Positions 1 through 12,527 are shown, counted from the stretch's first letter. The stretch: 64,000 nucleotides of DNA from Bactrocera neohumeralis (GCF_024586455.1 NC_065919.1:20950017-21014016); one strand, 5' to 3'. Notes: generated by a model not told the origin, from the letters alone. Made by a program: numbers and translations.

Positions 1-1613
1 GAAAATCTCATGTGGTCAATGGTTTTTATAATTCCCATTTTTTTCATCTGCCTCAATACAATTGCAGGATTAAAAGCTAAGGACGCGGTTTTATTGGAAA
101 GCGCTTGTTTCAGTTGAGTACGTACACAAAAAATATACAAATATTATTTCTATATAAACATAATTTTATATATAATTTATTTTTAGTATTTTTGGTATAG
201 TATTTTTTTTACATTTTTTTTAAATATTTTTTTTTAAATTTTTTTTTTAAATTTTCTTTTTTAATATTTTTTTATTTGTATTTTAATATTTAAAATTTTT
301 CTATCACTTAACTAGTATTGCATGACTTTGGACACAAATTTTTACAATACAAGTTTTATTACAAAGTTGAAACATTTTATTTTAAAATTTTTAAAAAAAT
401 ATATAGATTTTTTTTTTTTTTTAAGTTTACAGGGCAGGACTTTTTTGTAGAAATATCAGCCTTTTTTTTAAATTTGTATGGCATAAATTTGAAAATGAAA
501 ATCCACAAAAAAGAATCTAAGAAGTGTTTATCAATAAACTTTATTATCTGATAAAAGGTAAAATTTCAGTGAAATAATAGGGTAAAAGCCGACCACCCTA
601 ATATTCAACATAAATTTTACCTTTTTATCACCCTCTAATCAATATAAAATGGAAATTTTCTGAAAATTAAATATGACAAATCGCTTGAATGCATAAAACA
701 CACCAAATTACACACACATACATACATACATATGTATATATGATTGATTGCTTATCGCAATATTTTCTGTTATTTCTTAAACTGTTTACGCAGCGAATTT
801 CGCGTAGTGGCGGATGGAAATTTTTGTCTGCTCTCAAATTATATTTACACGCATCAAAAACTTTATTTTTGATGGTTCTTGGAAATTTATTTAACATAAA
901 CTGCAGTGTATAGGTTTTGACAAAAAAAAAATAATAATAAAACACAAAAACAAAAAAAATCAAAGAAAACTAAAAGTTTCCACCATTTTGCTTACTCATA
1001 TTCAAATCGCGTCGTTAACAGTTATTCTCTTTACTTAACACACTTATAAACCGTCTACCTCTCTTGTCGGCTGCTGTGGTGTCAAATCTAATTACTGTAT
1101 TTACTCTATATAATTGTATATGTGTGCTTATGCCACCTTAAACCACTTATCTTCAATTTGCTAGTTTTCAATTTCCCTTGCTAATTTCATAAATTTCACT
1201 TTAACACTTATTCGCCTGTTCACTTATCGCTGCAACGCTCTCTGACAAGTTTGCAATTATTGCAATTCAATTTGTTGCCAGCCACACTTTCTTCGCACCA
1301 CTGCCAAGTGCATTGCCGCATTGATATGGCAACAAGAATAGTTTATATGCGGATATAAAAGGTGTTGGCGATAAATTAAAAATATATCGAATTAGATGCC
1401 TTAAAGTAAAGAAAAATTAGAAAAAAATAAAATAAAATAAATGTAAAGAAATCAAATCAGCGGTACGACAAGAAAAATAAAGGACGGTCAAAATAAAGAG
1501 AAAGAGAATGACAACCTATTGACGTGCGTTTCCGTAAACATTATACATACAATTTCCGGAAAATATATTTAGAACTGATGAAAATCGTATACTATTTCGA
1601 ATTATTTATTTTG
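1..1613. other. non-coding, AT-rich
   Basis: No exon or mobile element is recognised here. Positions 185-480 are almost pure A/T with long T runs, and a CATA/TATG microsatellite lies near 710-742. The short open frames have no recognisable composition or motif. The stretch is probably intron or upstream sequence of the + strand kinase gene, but nothing in the sequence settles which. Confidence 0.6.
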
Positions 1614-2292
1614 AAAACAGCCTTTTTTCAATAATTTTTTCTCATATAAAAAATTATATTTTTTATTAGAATTTTTTATTGTTACAAACATACACCATTA
1701 ACAAAATTTTTTTGAAATTTTTGGGAAAAAAATATTTTAAACTCGGCCAATGCGACGCCATTTCCGGTGACCCCTCGGAAAAAAATGCGCCCACGTTGCC
1801 GGGATAACTCCTTACAGGATCGTCTAAACAGAAAAATTACGTGTTTTAGTTAAAAATCAACTTAGAACTTGGACAAAGGAAAAAAACTGAAAAATTGGAT
1901 TTTTGGCAGACATTTTTTTAAAAAAAAATGAAAATTTCAGTGAAAATTTCGCGACATTTTTTTCAATTAGTTGTAATCGGAAAAAAATCCTTCGTCCAAG
2001 TCTTTAAGAATTGTATATCAAAGACCTGTGTCAAATTTCATGAAGATCGGTTCAGTAGTTCTCGAGAAATCTTGCGAAACGACTTCAAAAACACAGTTTC
2101 GAGAAAAACGCGTTTAAAGACGGCTCACTTAGCCCGGCTAGCCGCGAGCGCACAAGTTCTCAACGCTGTATCTCCGAAACTATTGACTCAGATCAACTAG
2201 AAAATTTAGGAAAATATTTTAGAGGTGTTGTAGAATTTAATAAGACATTAAAAAATTTTGATTTTTTGAAGCCCGTTAACCCATGTGACCCC
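1614..2292 (+). repeat. TTAA-flanked repeat family, copy A
   Basis: About 680 bases align by eye with copies at 12528, 20726, 42486 and, deleted, 5111. The right end reads AACCCATGTGACCCC and is followed by TTAA at 2293-2296, which matches the inverted left end GGGGTTACATGGGTTT seen in copy C. The left terminal repeat is lost here. The 90-codon open frame at 1928 is not preserved in the other copies, so the element is taken as non-coding. TTAA is the target of piggyBac-type transposases, but the parental family is unknown. Confidence 0.75.
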
Positions 2293-2296
2293 TTAA

Positions 2297-2797
2297 GGGG
2301 TTATATCCACTTGCTTACTGGCTTGCACGTTTTTTTTTAATTTAAAATTTTTAAATTTTAACTTCAAAAATATTTAAAAATATATTTACCGTCGATATAT
2401 ATATGCAAAAAAGAATAGATTTTTTGAAATTCACAAGTTAAGCGGTTAAATAAGTAAAAGCCGTTAGGGTTTTGAAGATAATTTTCAAAGACACCCTAGT
2501 GCTGCCATACTTTCTTCAGTTTTTAATGAGTCAATGAATACATTTTATATTTGAATTTTTTTCTACAACGTAAACTCCCTACATTGTTTTTCTAGTTAGA
2601 TATTTCAGACATTGTGCTGTGGTTACCAAGTAGCAACCCTGTAGGAAGTTTTTTCGATATATGATAAAAATTTCAACGCTGCTTATAACAAAAATTATTT
2701 TTAAAATGGAATGGTACATATACATATATATGAATGTATATAGCATACACATTGTGACAAAGAATTACCTGGAAATTTTAAATAAAACACAAAAAAT
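2297..2797. other. non-coding spacer
   Basis: AT-rich sequence between two repeats. It begins directly after the TTAA of copy A with GGGGTTATATCC, which resembles the start of another terminal repeat of the same family but does not continue as one. No gene or named element is seen. Confidence 0.5.
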
Positions 2798-2990
2798 TTC
2801 ATTATTCAACTGTATTTATTTTGCCGCCTTCAAAGTAATCCCAATCAGATGTAATACACTTAAGACAACGATTTTTCCAGTCCATGTCATATCTTTCATA
2901 AGCACTTTTTGGGATGGCCTTCAGCTCCTTCAGCGAATTTTGTTTTATCTCTTCGATCGACCGAGAACAGAGCGGCAATCTCATAACAAT
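2798..2990 (-). mobile_element. mariner (DD34D) transposase C-terminal fragment
   Basis: The minus frame reads a mariner C-terminus: EEIKQNSLKELKAIPKSAYE, then a WKNRCLKCI segment, then DYFEGGKIN and a stop. This is the conserved tail of mori/irritans-type mariners. The catalytic domain and the N-terminal helix-turn-helix are missing, so it is a dead end-fragment of about 60 codons. Confidence 0.85.
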
Positions 2991-3676
2991 ATTAATAATA
3001 CGTTTTTGAAAAGAATTAGCTTAATTAAAGATTTAAGTTTATTTTTATTTAATTATTTATGAACACGCCTCAAAACAGACGACCTAAATTAGCTGTGGTA
3101 TCGCGTTGATTGCAAAGTTAATCAATTTCCCTGCAGGGAACAGCTATGCACTATCAATTTATATAAAGTGTAATCAGTTTGGTAGGCTTGAGGCCCGGCA
3201 AAAATAGCAATACAACAACAAAAAACTGACAACAATGTCACTGATAAGCGTTTGCCTCGACTACAATTTAAAATCGATGTACATATGTATATATGTATAT
3301 GTATAGGGTGAGTCCACTATGTATATGTATAGAATAATCATGTCTAGTCTACATAGTTAACAATTGACTCGTGCACATATACACGTCGTTGCGCGTCTAG
3401 ATAAGCGTCAATGAGTTGGGAGATGTTTATCTGTGACCTCAAGTGTTACGAGTGCGCGTCACACAAAAAACTGATAGAGTTTCAGGCATATAGCTGTACA
3501 TATGTATTATATGTTAGCATGCAAGCGTATACAAGTATGTGCACTCTTGTTACTTGTATACAAATGTAAATTATATGCCCACTTTGGAGTGTTGCTTCAA
3601 ACATGCATATTGTCTTCTAAAATGCAAAACAGCGTATCATCAAAAAAAAAAAAAAATCGAAAATCGCTGTCAGGTA
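2991..3676. other. non-coding spacer with TATG microsatellites
   Basis: Unique-looking sequence with short TATGTATATGTATAG duplications near 3286-3331. The piece around 3190-3240 (GGCCCGGCAAAAATAGCAAT followed by CAACAACAAAAA) resembles the A/CAA-rich tail of a retroposon, but there is too little to name one. Confidence 0.4.
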
Positions 3677-3862
3677 TAATAACCAATATATAACCATTTT
3701 ATAACCAAAACTCAAATTTCATTTCAATTTGAGTGTATGATAACCAATATATAACCCATATATAAGTAATAAATAACCCATGTATAAGTAATAAGTAACC
3801 CACATATAAGCAAAAGATAACCCATGTATAACCGATTTATAACCAAAACTCAAATTTCGTTT
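3677..3862. repeat. TATAACC minisatellite between 31-bp direct repeats
   Basis: A short array of units like TAACCCATATATAAGTAATA, each about 20-24 bases with small changes, sits between two near-identical 31-bp segments. These contain TTATAACCAAAACTCAAATT and lie at about 3694-3724 and 3831-3861. No protein is implied. Confidence 0.75.
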
Positions 3863-5110
3863 GAATTTAATTTATTTCTATTCCATCGCTTTTCCTTCGC
3901 CTGTAAACTTATGAAAAATAATGTTACGTTATTTTGCATTTTAGGTGACGATATATAAAAGCAAATGCAACCATTTTGTACATATGTAAACGTTATTATA
4001 TTTATATACATATACATACATATGCATGTATACTTACAGTCCAAAAACGACAGTAGCAGCTCATTGAAAGGCACGTACTCTCCACAACCATCGATTACAT
4101 GCGTGTTTTGTTGCTTTCCTTTTTGTAGCCGCTTTTTCCTTACATTTGTATTTATTTTTATGCTCGAAGCTCGAAAAAATTTCCTTGCTATTTAAGTAGC
4201 AGCAACTCAATACACGCCGCATAGTCACACTACACGGTGCAAGTCAGCGTTGTTTGGTCGCATACATTATTGCATGCTTGGCTAAGCAGATGAGCAATAT
4301 AATAGGCGTTTATGCATATCTACAAACATATGTACGTGCGCGCATCGATAAACACACACACACACACACATACTTATTTGTATATGTACATTTGTATGCA
4401 ACGTCAGCGTGTGCATATTTCAGTGTTTGCTGCCACTGTTCCGTTGCTATCTGCCTGTCTGTCTATTGCTTGTCGGCAATGTCTTGCGCCCCTCACCCGC
4501 TCACCTTGTCGCTCAGCGCTCTTAACTGAGCAGAAAAAAAAATGTATGAAGGAACGTCGTCGAAAGCGCACACTTTTCAGTTTCAGTTGTTGCGTTGCGT
4601 GGCGTTACTGCAACGTTCCACTAGACATTGCTGACGTTGTGCACCATGGCGTATGATTGACCTTTGCATAGAGTAGTGCCGTGCTTATCATTGAGTGTTT
4701 CCTCTGTTCGTTGTGCCGGGACGGCGTATTTCGTCGCTCGCTCATTCTGTCTCACTGACTCGCTGACTGAGTAACTGACTGACTTGGCGGCTTTGCAATG
4801 TTGGAAGCAACAAATAAAACAACTATATGTATATATACATATATAGTACATATGCATGTATGTTAAGGTAGTTGATGAGTTTAGCGTGGCATAAATGCAA
4901 CAATGTGCTTTGAGCGCCTTTGTGTATTGGAGTCATTCATACATACTTATGTGCATATGTACATGCCATGCGCGCGCTCGCTTGTGTGTAATATATGTAT
5001 ATTGTTTATGTATGTATCCTCAATATAGGCTCAGTCGAGCCATGACTTTAATTAATGCACTGAATTTCTGTTGCAACATTTTTAAGCGCTTTGCTTGGCT
5101 TGTGTTATTT
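3863..5110. other. unique non-coding sequence, microsatellite-rich
   Basis: It contains a (CA)n run at 4352-4370 and several ACATATGTACAT-type stretches. GC content is higher at 4200-4760. Open frames of 75-115 codons here are low-complexity (CA repeats read as Thr-His) and show no family motif. It reads as ordinary intronic or upstream DNA. Confidence 0.5.
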
Positions 5111-5199
5111 AATTTCAGTGAAAATTTCGCGACTTCAAAATTTAGGGCAATATTCGAGATGTGTTGTAGAATTAAAAACCCTTAACCCCATGTAATCAC
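5111..5199 (+). repeat. TTAA-flanked repeat family, deletion copy E
   Basis: Only two blocks of the family remain. AATTTCAGTGAAAATTTCGC (5111-5130) is joined directly to TTTAGGGCAATATTCGAGAT, and the right terminus CCCATGTAATCA follows. About 350 bases between the blocks are missing relative to copy A, which makes this an internally deleted derivative. Confidence 0.65.
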
Positions 5200-5465
5200 A
5201 AAAAACTCAACATATTCAAATTATTTTTGTCTGTTTTGTATCTAGTCTATCGATTTTCAATATTTTTACCTTTACGTAATGCATATAAATACAAGCTTCA
5301 ACCTTTTTTGTTCATATTTAATTAGTAACTGTTTACAAAAATGCTCTCAATATCAATAATTTCGAAGACTAAACATGATATCATAAATATTTCTACAACA
5401 GCGCCATCTGTCGGGTACAACTTTTTAGTACCAAGTGTAGCACCACACTTCTTTGCTCTTATCCA

Positions 5466-5965
5466 TTTTTATATCATGAACGGAGCATATTAAGTTTGCC
5501 ATGAAGGTTGTAACACCCAGAATGAAGCGTTAGAGACCTTATACGATTTATACATACGTAAATGAACAAAGTGAGCAGCTATATCTATGTAACTAGTCCT
5601 TCAGTTTTTGAGCTAACGATCTGAAATTTTGCACACGACCATTTCGCTGAAAGAAGCTGCTCATCTGTTGGAACCACTGATATCGCATCACTTTAGCATA
5701 TAGCTGCCATACAAATGGAACGATCAAAATTAAGTTCTAGTATGAAAAATGTTTGTATTTTACAAGATATCTTCACGAAATTTGGCATAGAATGTTCTCA
5801 AAGACCAAGCTATAACATCTGTACAAATTATTCAAATCGGACCACTATATCACAAAGCTATCATACAAACTGAACGATCAAAATCAAGTTCATGTATAAA
5901 AAATATTTTCAAATAATGATATTTTAGTTTCGGTGCAACTGAAGTTAACTTTTTTTCTTGTTTAC
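5466..5965. mobile_element. DINE-1-like repeat, family 2
   Basis: Starts with a TTTTTATATCATGAACGGAG head and carries CCTTCAGTTTTTGAGCTAAC, TCTGAAATTTTGCACACG and two units of the TATAGCTGCCATACAAA block. It ends near TTTCGGTGCAACTGAAGTTA. These are the hallmarks of a widespread dipteran, probably Helitron-derived, non-autonomous repeat. Other pieces lie at 18545, 37741 and 39241. Confidence 0.65.
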
Positions 5966-7734
5966 AAATTATTTACATGTCTAGACGTATTCCCTGAAAT
6001 TTTGATATAACTATCTCCTTCATTAATCGAAAATTTATTCAAAGCATTGTCAGCGGGTACTAAAAAAAGCTTTGAAACTGTCTCTATGCTTTTTTTACTT
6101 TACTATAATTTTTATATACTAAATATTCCTCGAAACTGGCGCTTTTATGCTGCAGCAAAAAATGCATTTCTGAAATTCAATTTACATTTATTTCAATGTT
6201 CACCAACACGACTAACACGACTTTAAATGCATTTCGTTTGTTAAAAATATGCTTACACTCTTCTTCTGCTGCCTTTTCGCGGTTCGCGGTTCGCCGCGAG
6301 CATTTTCATTTTCCGTCTATATGATTTGCTAGCGTGTAGACTCCTCCATTTCGTATAATTTTCACTCAAATGCATACTCACTTCCGCTCACACTCGTACG
6401 CGTACATATGTTTGTATATGATTGCATGTAGTTTATGCACATACACATTCGCGTGGCGGTGCAAAATGGCGCTGCATTTAAGTGTAACTGTTGTCTGGCT
6501 GTATGCACTTCCTTCCTGCGCTGCCTTTCTGCAATTTTCTGACATTGAAGTACCAATTCAACAAGAAAATTTCTTGTATCCTTCAGCGTTCTTATTATTC
6601 TTAGTGTGTGTTTTTGCCCTTCCCATAGCTTGTCGTTGCGGTTTTCAGTCGTCTCGCAGCTCACAGCTCTACACTCTCTGCAGCGCCTTACCTTTTCTTG
6701 CCCTTGTCTAAGTCATTATCTGCTCTTCAATAGCGATTCTTATATACACATACATATATGAGCGGTTGCCCTTGCCTTTCATTCACTTTCTTTGTAGGAG
6801 CCTCGCTCCACCCATCGGCTCGCCGTCCACCCCACACTACACTCATTCGCAAACGCTTCCTCATTTATTATGCGGTTTCGCTTGTAATTTGGTAGTAAAG
6901 CGGTTGGTCGGACGCTTCGGGGGCGCCACTCATTAATGCAAGCACTCATAGGCACTTGTTAGCCATGTACGGATACCATACACATCGTCCTGGTGAGGCC
7001 GCCCACTGCCTCCTTGTGACCTTCGTGCGCTTTTCAGTCGCCGTCACTCAGTCAGTCATCGCCTCATCAGCTGCCGTAATTTTTGTCCGCATCTGTCATA
7101 GTCTGTTGTCATCTTTATATATACATATATATATATATTTTTACTGTTTTTCGCTATGGCAACCATGCATTGCCCCGCATCTCAATGTGAAGGTTACCCA
7201 ACCACTCAAATGCTACCTTGCCACATTGTATTGACAACTTTGAAGGCTGGTCGAAATTTGGCCGAGTCGTAAAAAATTAATATTGCCAACTGTTGGCGCC
7301 TTAACAATCAACCCACCGTTAGCTGTATTATGACTTGTTTGCTGGGGTTGGGTGTGGTTTTTAGTTGTTTTTCTATTTGCTCTTGCCGCATAAAATCGAT
7401 TCACGCGCCTACACTTGGTTCATTCAGTTATTGGCGCCTTTTTATTATCATATTGCCTGCATTTGTTGTCGGTTGGCAATTGCCACGAGCGCTCACTGCT
7501 TAATATGACAGGTGTTGAAGCATTCAATCGATGAAATGGCGTCTTATTGCGTGGCATATTTACAAATTCATAGACCAATTTACAGCCAGAACCGCCGTGT
7601 TGATGCCAACAGCGTGTAAATAGTGGAATTGGCTTATGCAGCGGATGAGTGGAGCATTGTAGTGAAGACCAACAATAATATTGATGTACAAATTATGTGG
7701 TTTCATGCTTTAAATATTGATATCATTTTGAAAT
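5966..7734. other. unique non-coding sequence
   Basis: Relatively GC-rich (6240-7650) and free of recognisable transposons, so it is a candidate for conserved intronic or upstream control sequence. The several overlapping open frames of 90-113 codons on both strands share no codon bias or motif. No exon with matching splice sites was found. Confidence 0.45.
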
Positions 7735-8195
7735 ATTTTTGTCTTGGGGAAACATCACTTTATTTTTCTTGAAATGCGGCAGTATTTCGACGATTTCGTA
7801 CCTCAAACGGTCCAATAACGCTATGTAATAGTCGCTGTTGATAGTCCTTTCTTTTTCAAGGTATTCAATAAAAAATATTCCATTCGCATCCCAAAATGCA
7901 GACGCCATAACCTTGTCAGCTGACATGTTTGAAGCGGGTTCATCAGGTGAGATCCACTCGGATGTCTATCGATTGGACTTCGGCGTGAAATGATTGAGTC
8001 ATGTTTCATTTGTTGTTACATATCGACGCAAAAACTCGGGTTTATTGCGCTTGAACATCTCCAAACACTGCTCCGAATCATCAACTTGTCGTTGCTTTTG
8101 GTCAAAAGTGAGCTCCCGCGGCACCCGTTTTTCACAAAGCTTTCTCATACCCAAATATTTATTAATGATTATGTACACGCTCAGTTGATATCTTT
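7735..8195 (-). pseudogene. mariner (DD34D) transposase remnant, central part
   Basis: Read on the minus strand from 8195, the frame gives ISTERVH, then LGMRKLCEKRVPRELT, then VDDSEQCLEMFKRNKPEFLR. An ETW..HFTP-type motif follows, with the Trp changed to a stop (TGA). Then come EWISPDEP, a second stop replacing Gln (TAG), KVMASAFWDANG and TINSDYYIALLDRL. The second catalytic block should read HQDNAPCH but has become PQDKNIS, after which similarity ends. The first HTH and the C-terminus are absent. At its upstream end it abuts a LINE. Confidence 0.9.
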
Positions 8196-10130
8196 AGTGT
8201 GCCTGTCCCTTCTATCGAGTGCCAGTAGGAATTCTGTGTACCTCCGTTCTACCGTTTTACACATGACTTTTGCAGTTTTGAACGCAGGTAGCTCATTGCA
8301 TCGTGTTTTGGCATTATTCACCATACTTCTGTCCAGATCGTCGTATAGCAATGTATGGGTTTCCCAATGTTAGCCCTAGACCATTCTTCGCAATCTCGTC
8401 CACGATCTAATTTCGCACCGAGTAGAAGTGAAGTTGCTTGTTTCTGGCAAGACTTTCCACTGCTCCCCTGTTTCCCAAAACACTTCTGCCCGGTAAGTGA
8501 TAGGAGGCTACTGCCTGGATTGCTGCTTGGCTGTCTACGTAGCTGTTGACTCTGAAATTGCCTGCAGGTGGTCAGTTCTTTAGCTTTTGCAATATCAAAG
8601 ATTTCAGCTTAAAGTATACTGCAGTGGTCCGGCAAATTAAAAGGTTGCCTTATGCCTAACTCTGGACAGTATATCCCCGCGCGAACTCCATCCTCCATTT
8701 TCGAACCATCCGTATAAATGTTTAGAGTATTGCGTGTATTTAACATACCTTTACGGCAACCATCTATCTATTTTCTATATTTGATATGAACCTTGCTTCC
8801 CAGTTGAAAAGTGTGATCATGTAGTCGGTGCTTGCCAAACCGCTGTTATCCACCGAGCTATGCCCGAAGGTTCTATATGTAAATTCTTCTACAGCCAGTA
8901 GTCGTCCCGCCGATTTTGCTGCGCAGTTTTCAGCGAAGAGGGTCAAAGGTGCAAGATTTAGCACTAGTTCAAGAGCCGCCGTTGGAGTTGCTCTTAAAGC
9001 TCCCGTTATGCACAGCGCAGCGAACCTCTCAACACTCCATTGGCTTCCGGTAGGTGGATTTCGGTACTTCTGTCCACCATACTACTGCAGCGTAGAACAG
9101 AATTGGTCTTGCAATAGCTGTGTAGCACCAGTGCATGAGAGAGGGAGGGAGCCCCCAGGTTGTGTCGAGCATCTGTCTACATGCATATAAGGCACCACTC
9201 TTTTTTCCATATTGTGCTTCCACAGCAGTTTGCTATCCAAAACTACTCCAAGGTACTTGGTGCGGTCCTTGAGATAGAGTTGTGTTTCATTTATCGAAGG
9301 GCACCTCCCTGGAGGAATTTTGTGCTTTCTTGTGAACACCAGCAGATCGGTTTTCTTCGGATTCAACCCCTGACCCGCTTGTGATGTCCAATTCTGATTG
9401 AGAGTGTTGGTCATAATGCAGCTAATGGTCTGTGGACCAATCCCTTATTAAGATGGCAATGTCTTCCGCATGTGCTACTATCTTACAGGCTTTGCCGTCC
9501 AAGTTCTATAGCAGTTTATTCACTACTAATGTCCTTAGAAGCAGAAATAGCACTCCACCTTGCGGAGTACCTCTACAGGTTTCCTCATTCTAGCGTCGTT
9601 CCATTCTGCTCCTATCCTTCTAGAGATCAAGAGGCTGCTGATCCAACGTTTTATAGCTGGATCAACACCTATTGACTGGACACTATTTAGAATAGATTCC
9701 GTAGAAACGTTGTTGAATGCTCCAGAAAGGTCTAGGAATGCTCCAAGAGCGTATTTCTTATATTTCAGTGTCCTTCCTCTCTCTGCGGATCTGCCTTTCG
9801 TGTATGCGTGTTGCGCATTGGACAAGCTTCTTGGAGATGCTGCGGTCCTAATGTGCACATCCAAGATGTTCTCTAACGTTTTAAGCAGGAAGAAAGTTGG
9901 GCTTATAGGCCTAAATTCTTTCCAGTAGGTTGGGTCGGTATACAAACGATCCTAACCCTCTCACACTCTCCATGAGTGTGGCACAAGCTGAACTTTTCGA
10001 ATCGCCTTTAGCCACGGCACGAATAGAAAGAGCGCATTCTGCAGCATTGCTGGAATGATTCTCCCCGTACCGGAAGATTTGTATAGGTCGAATAAGCGGA
10101 TTGCCCATTTTATTTTATTTTCCGTAAAGT
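8196..10130 (-). pseudogene. non-LTR retrotransposon (R1/LOA-like), RT and RNase H region
   Basis: Minus-strand pieces in order: fingers and palm near 10100-9535 (FRPIS, LLKTLEN, QHAYTKGRS, GAFLDLSGAFNNVSTESI); thumb near 9414-9030 (LNPKKTDLLVFTRKHKIP, TKYLGVVLDSKLLWK, ARPILFYAAVVWW); LTGALKATPTAALELVLNLA near 9020-8940; and an RNase H domain near 8710-8350 (NIYTDGSKMEDGVRAGIYCP, AEIFDIAKAKEL, YVDSQAAIQAVASYH, VDEIAKNG). Frameshifts and stops separate the pieces. The YADD-containing palm segment was not found intact. The 3' end is replaced by mariner sequence at 8195. Clade assignment is tentative. Confidence 0.85.
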
Positions 10131-11100
10131 TTTGCTCGGCAGAATTTTGCTGCTTGTCATAAAATATTCGGTTGCTTCTTCAGCTATTTTTGTTTTTGCT
10201 CTTTTTCATAATCATTTCTTCTATCTTCACTGACACGTTTTATGTGTGCTGCTCATTCGTGTCAACATAATTTCGTTAAACGTTGTGGCGTCAACAAAAC
10301 CAACCAACCTAACATCCATCCAACCATCCGGAACGTAAGCGTCCACATTTGGTCAAACCACGTAATACGCAGCCACACATCCACCTACATACATACATAC
10401 ATACATACATAGTATATACATACTCGCACATACGATACGCTTACATTGTCGCTGAGTTGCTACACAAACTCGCAGACGCGACACATGTCCATAAATATGG
10501 TTAAATTTAACTGAGGAAAAAAAGCACAAAAACAACAAATAACAACAATATCGATCGTTGGCGGGAAATGTTGGCAGCGAAGCGTTTCCAAAAATAATTT
10601 GTTCGACCGACACGCGCCATAATGCTATTTTGCGTCCTCATAATGCACCTGGCCAATTATCGGTAGCTTAGCGTTTTAGAGCTGTCCTAACAGTGCGGCG
10701 TACACTTATTCGCTCCCGCAGGAATTCAACCACGTGACCATTACAATTAACTATCGGGATTTTATAATTGCATTGGTAATGCTTTAATGGACATAAATAC
10801 AGTTAGTCAGCTTCATTAGGCACAAATTACAATTTGAATTGGCGCTGCTAGTTCACGACTAGACTAAACGGCGCCGTCAATGTGTGAACTAATTATTTGC
10901 GTTATAATTTGGTACACTTTGTAGTTGTTGCTACGTGTTGTTGTTGTATTTTTCTGTGCATAGTCAATGGTTAGTGGTAAAATGAAGCAAACATTGTTTT
11001 GTATAATTTTTTTATGCAAAAAAATTGCCTCGAGGCCAATAGCGAGATTGATTTCGGTTTGTAGTTATAATCAGATCTCAGTCCAATTGCGGTTCTCTCC
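10131..11100. other. unique non-coding sequence
   Basis: Contains a clean (CATA)n array at 10387-10410 and otherwise unremarkable AT-rich sequence. The small minus-strand open frames include the CATA repeat read as Tyr/Met/Val and are not credible genes. Confidence 0.5.
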
Positions 11101-11735
11101 TTCTTTATTGGCGTAGAAACCGTTTATATACGAGTTTACAACAGCGCGTCAGTCGTTCTTCCTTTTCGCCTGTTGGCGCCAATTGGATATTCCAAGTGCA
11201 GCCAGGTCCTTTTCCGTCTGGTCTTTCCAATGGAGTGGAGGTCTTCCTCTTCCTCTGCATCTCCCGTTGGAATACTTCGCGTCGAATACTTTCAGAGCTG
11301 GAGTGTCTTCGTCTATCCAGACGACATGAAATAGCCAGCGTAGCCGCTGTCTCCTAATTCGCTGAACTTTGTCAGTGTCGTCGTATAACGCGTACAGTCG
11401 TTCCATCGAATGCGGTATTCGCCGTGGCCAATACCCAAAGCACCATAAATCTTCCGCAGAACCTTTCTCTCGAAAACTCGTAACGTCGACTCCTCAGATG
11501 TCATCATCGTCCTTGCCTCTGCACCAAATAGTAGAACGGGAATAATGAGTGACTTATAGAGTTTGGTCTTTGTTCGTCAAGAGAGATCTTTGCCTACTTA
11601 GTCCAAAGTAGCACCTGTTGGCAAGAGTTATTCTGCAATGGATTTCGAGGCTGACATGTTAATACTAGTCCCAAGATAGACGAAATTATCTATGACTGTC
11701 AACAGTAACGTGGGAGCCTAGTCGCGAGTGTGTCG
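11101..11735 (-). pseudogene. RTE-type LINE, 3' end of ORF2
   Basis: Minus strand: SLEI.CRITLANRCYFGLSR near 11660-11590, then LRVFERKVLRKIYGALGIG, then MERLYALYDDTDKVQRIRRQ. The RLRWLFHVVWIDEDTPALKV box and RGRPPLHWKDQTEKDLAALG, SNWRQQA follow, which is the typical RTE/BovB-like C-terminus. The 3' tail ends in TTGGCGTAGAAACC on the plus strand, the same tail seen at 37.7 kb. One frameshift separates the two long frames. Confidence 0.9.
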
Positions 11736-11789
11736 ACTGTTTGTTGGATGACTGGAGATGTTTCGAAATATTAATCACTGAACGCATCA

Positions 11790-12450
11790 ACCGCTTTTTC
11801 AGATGTCGAAAAACGTGGACATATTAGTTTCTCTTTGTCGTACGAAAATAAAAAGAGGTCATTCCTAGCCAAATTAGGACCTTAGGGCGCATAACTCATC
11901 AAATCGATGTTCTGAGTGTTCAAAAATGCAGTTATTGTGACAGCTTCTTGCATTCTCGTGAAGAGAGAGACGCCTTCGGTTCGTTGTCCTGATTTCTTGA
12001 AAGACAACTGGCATACAAATGGTTATTTATCACTCATAATTTACCGTTCTGGCTTGTTTTAGTGGTATGATTGCGACATTTCTAGTTTTTCCAAGAAATA
12101 GACAACCATTTACTTGGAACTGCTTCGTGTCCAAACAACTTTTTGTTGGATTTGGCTCATCCTGAAACACCCATACAGTCGTGGTGACATTATCAGCGTT
12201 TCCGGAATAATAACTGATTTTCAATGACATTCACGAATTCATCTTGGAGTGATCTACAAACTCGATTTAATTCATCATACAATCGATAAACAATGGTGCT
12301 TGATGTTGTTGATGGAGCTTCTTCGCCAGAAATTTAATTAAGTTCATCTATGCACTGCTGCTGAGTTAATACACGTTGAAAGTTGCATAAAAAAATAATC
12401 TCGTGATTTAATTTAATTTTTTGACAGAGCTGATTATTTTAACTGTAAAC
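11790..12450 (-). pseudogene. mariner (DD34D, SETMAR-type) transposase remnant
   Basis: From 12450 down, the minus strand gives QQQCIDELN, an APSTTSS segment, then YRLYDELNRVCRSLQDEF. After a large deletion it gives WVFQDEPNPTK, VNGCLFLGKTRNVAIIPLKQ, ARTVNYE and a degenerate HENAR..HNNCIFEHSEHRFDEL version of the HDNASSHT block. This is the mariner lineage usually annotated as SETMAR-like transposase. The DNA-binding domain is largely deleted and stops are present. Confidence 0.85.
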
Positions 12451-12527
12451 AATATAAATAGCGCCGAGATGAATATTTTAAGTTACTGTAAACAACACAA
12501 ATAGTGCTCATATGTCAAGACGTTCTG

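Noticed and set aside
1928..2200. 90-codon frame inside the TTAA repeat, with a related 73-codon frame in copy D at 42792
   Set aside because: The shared peptide only reflects DNA similarity of the repeat copies. The frame is shifted or stopped in copies B and C.
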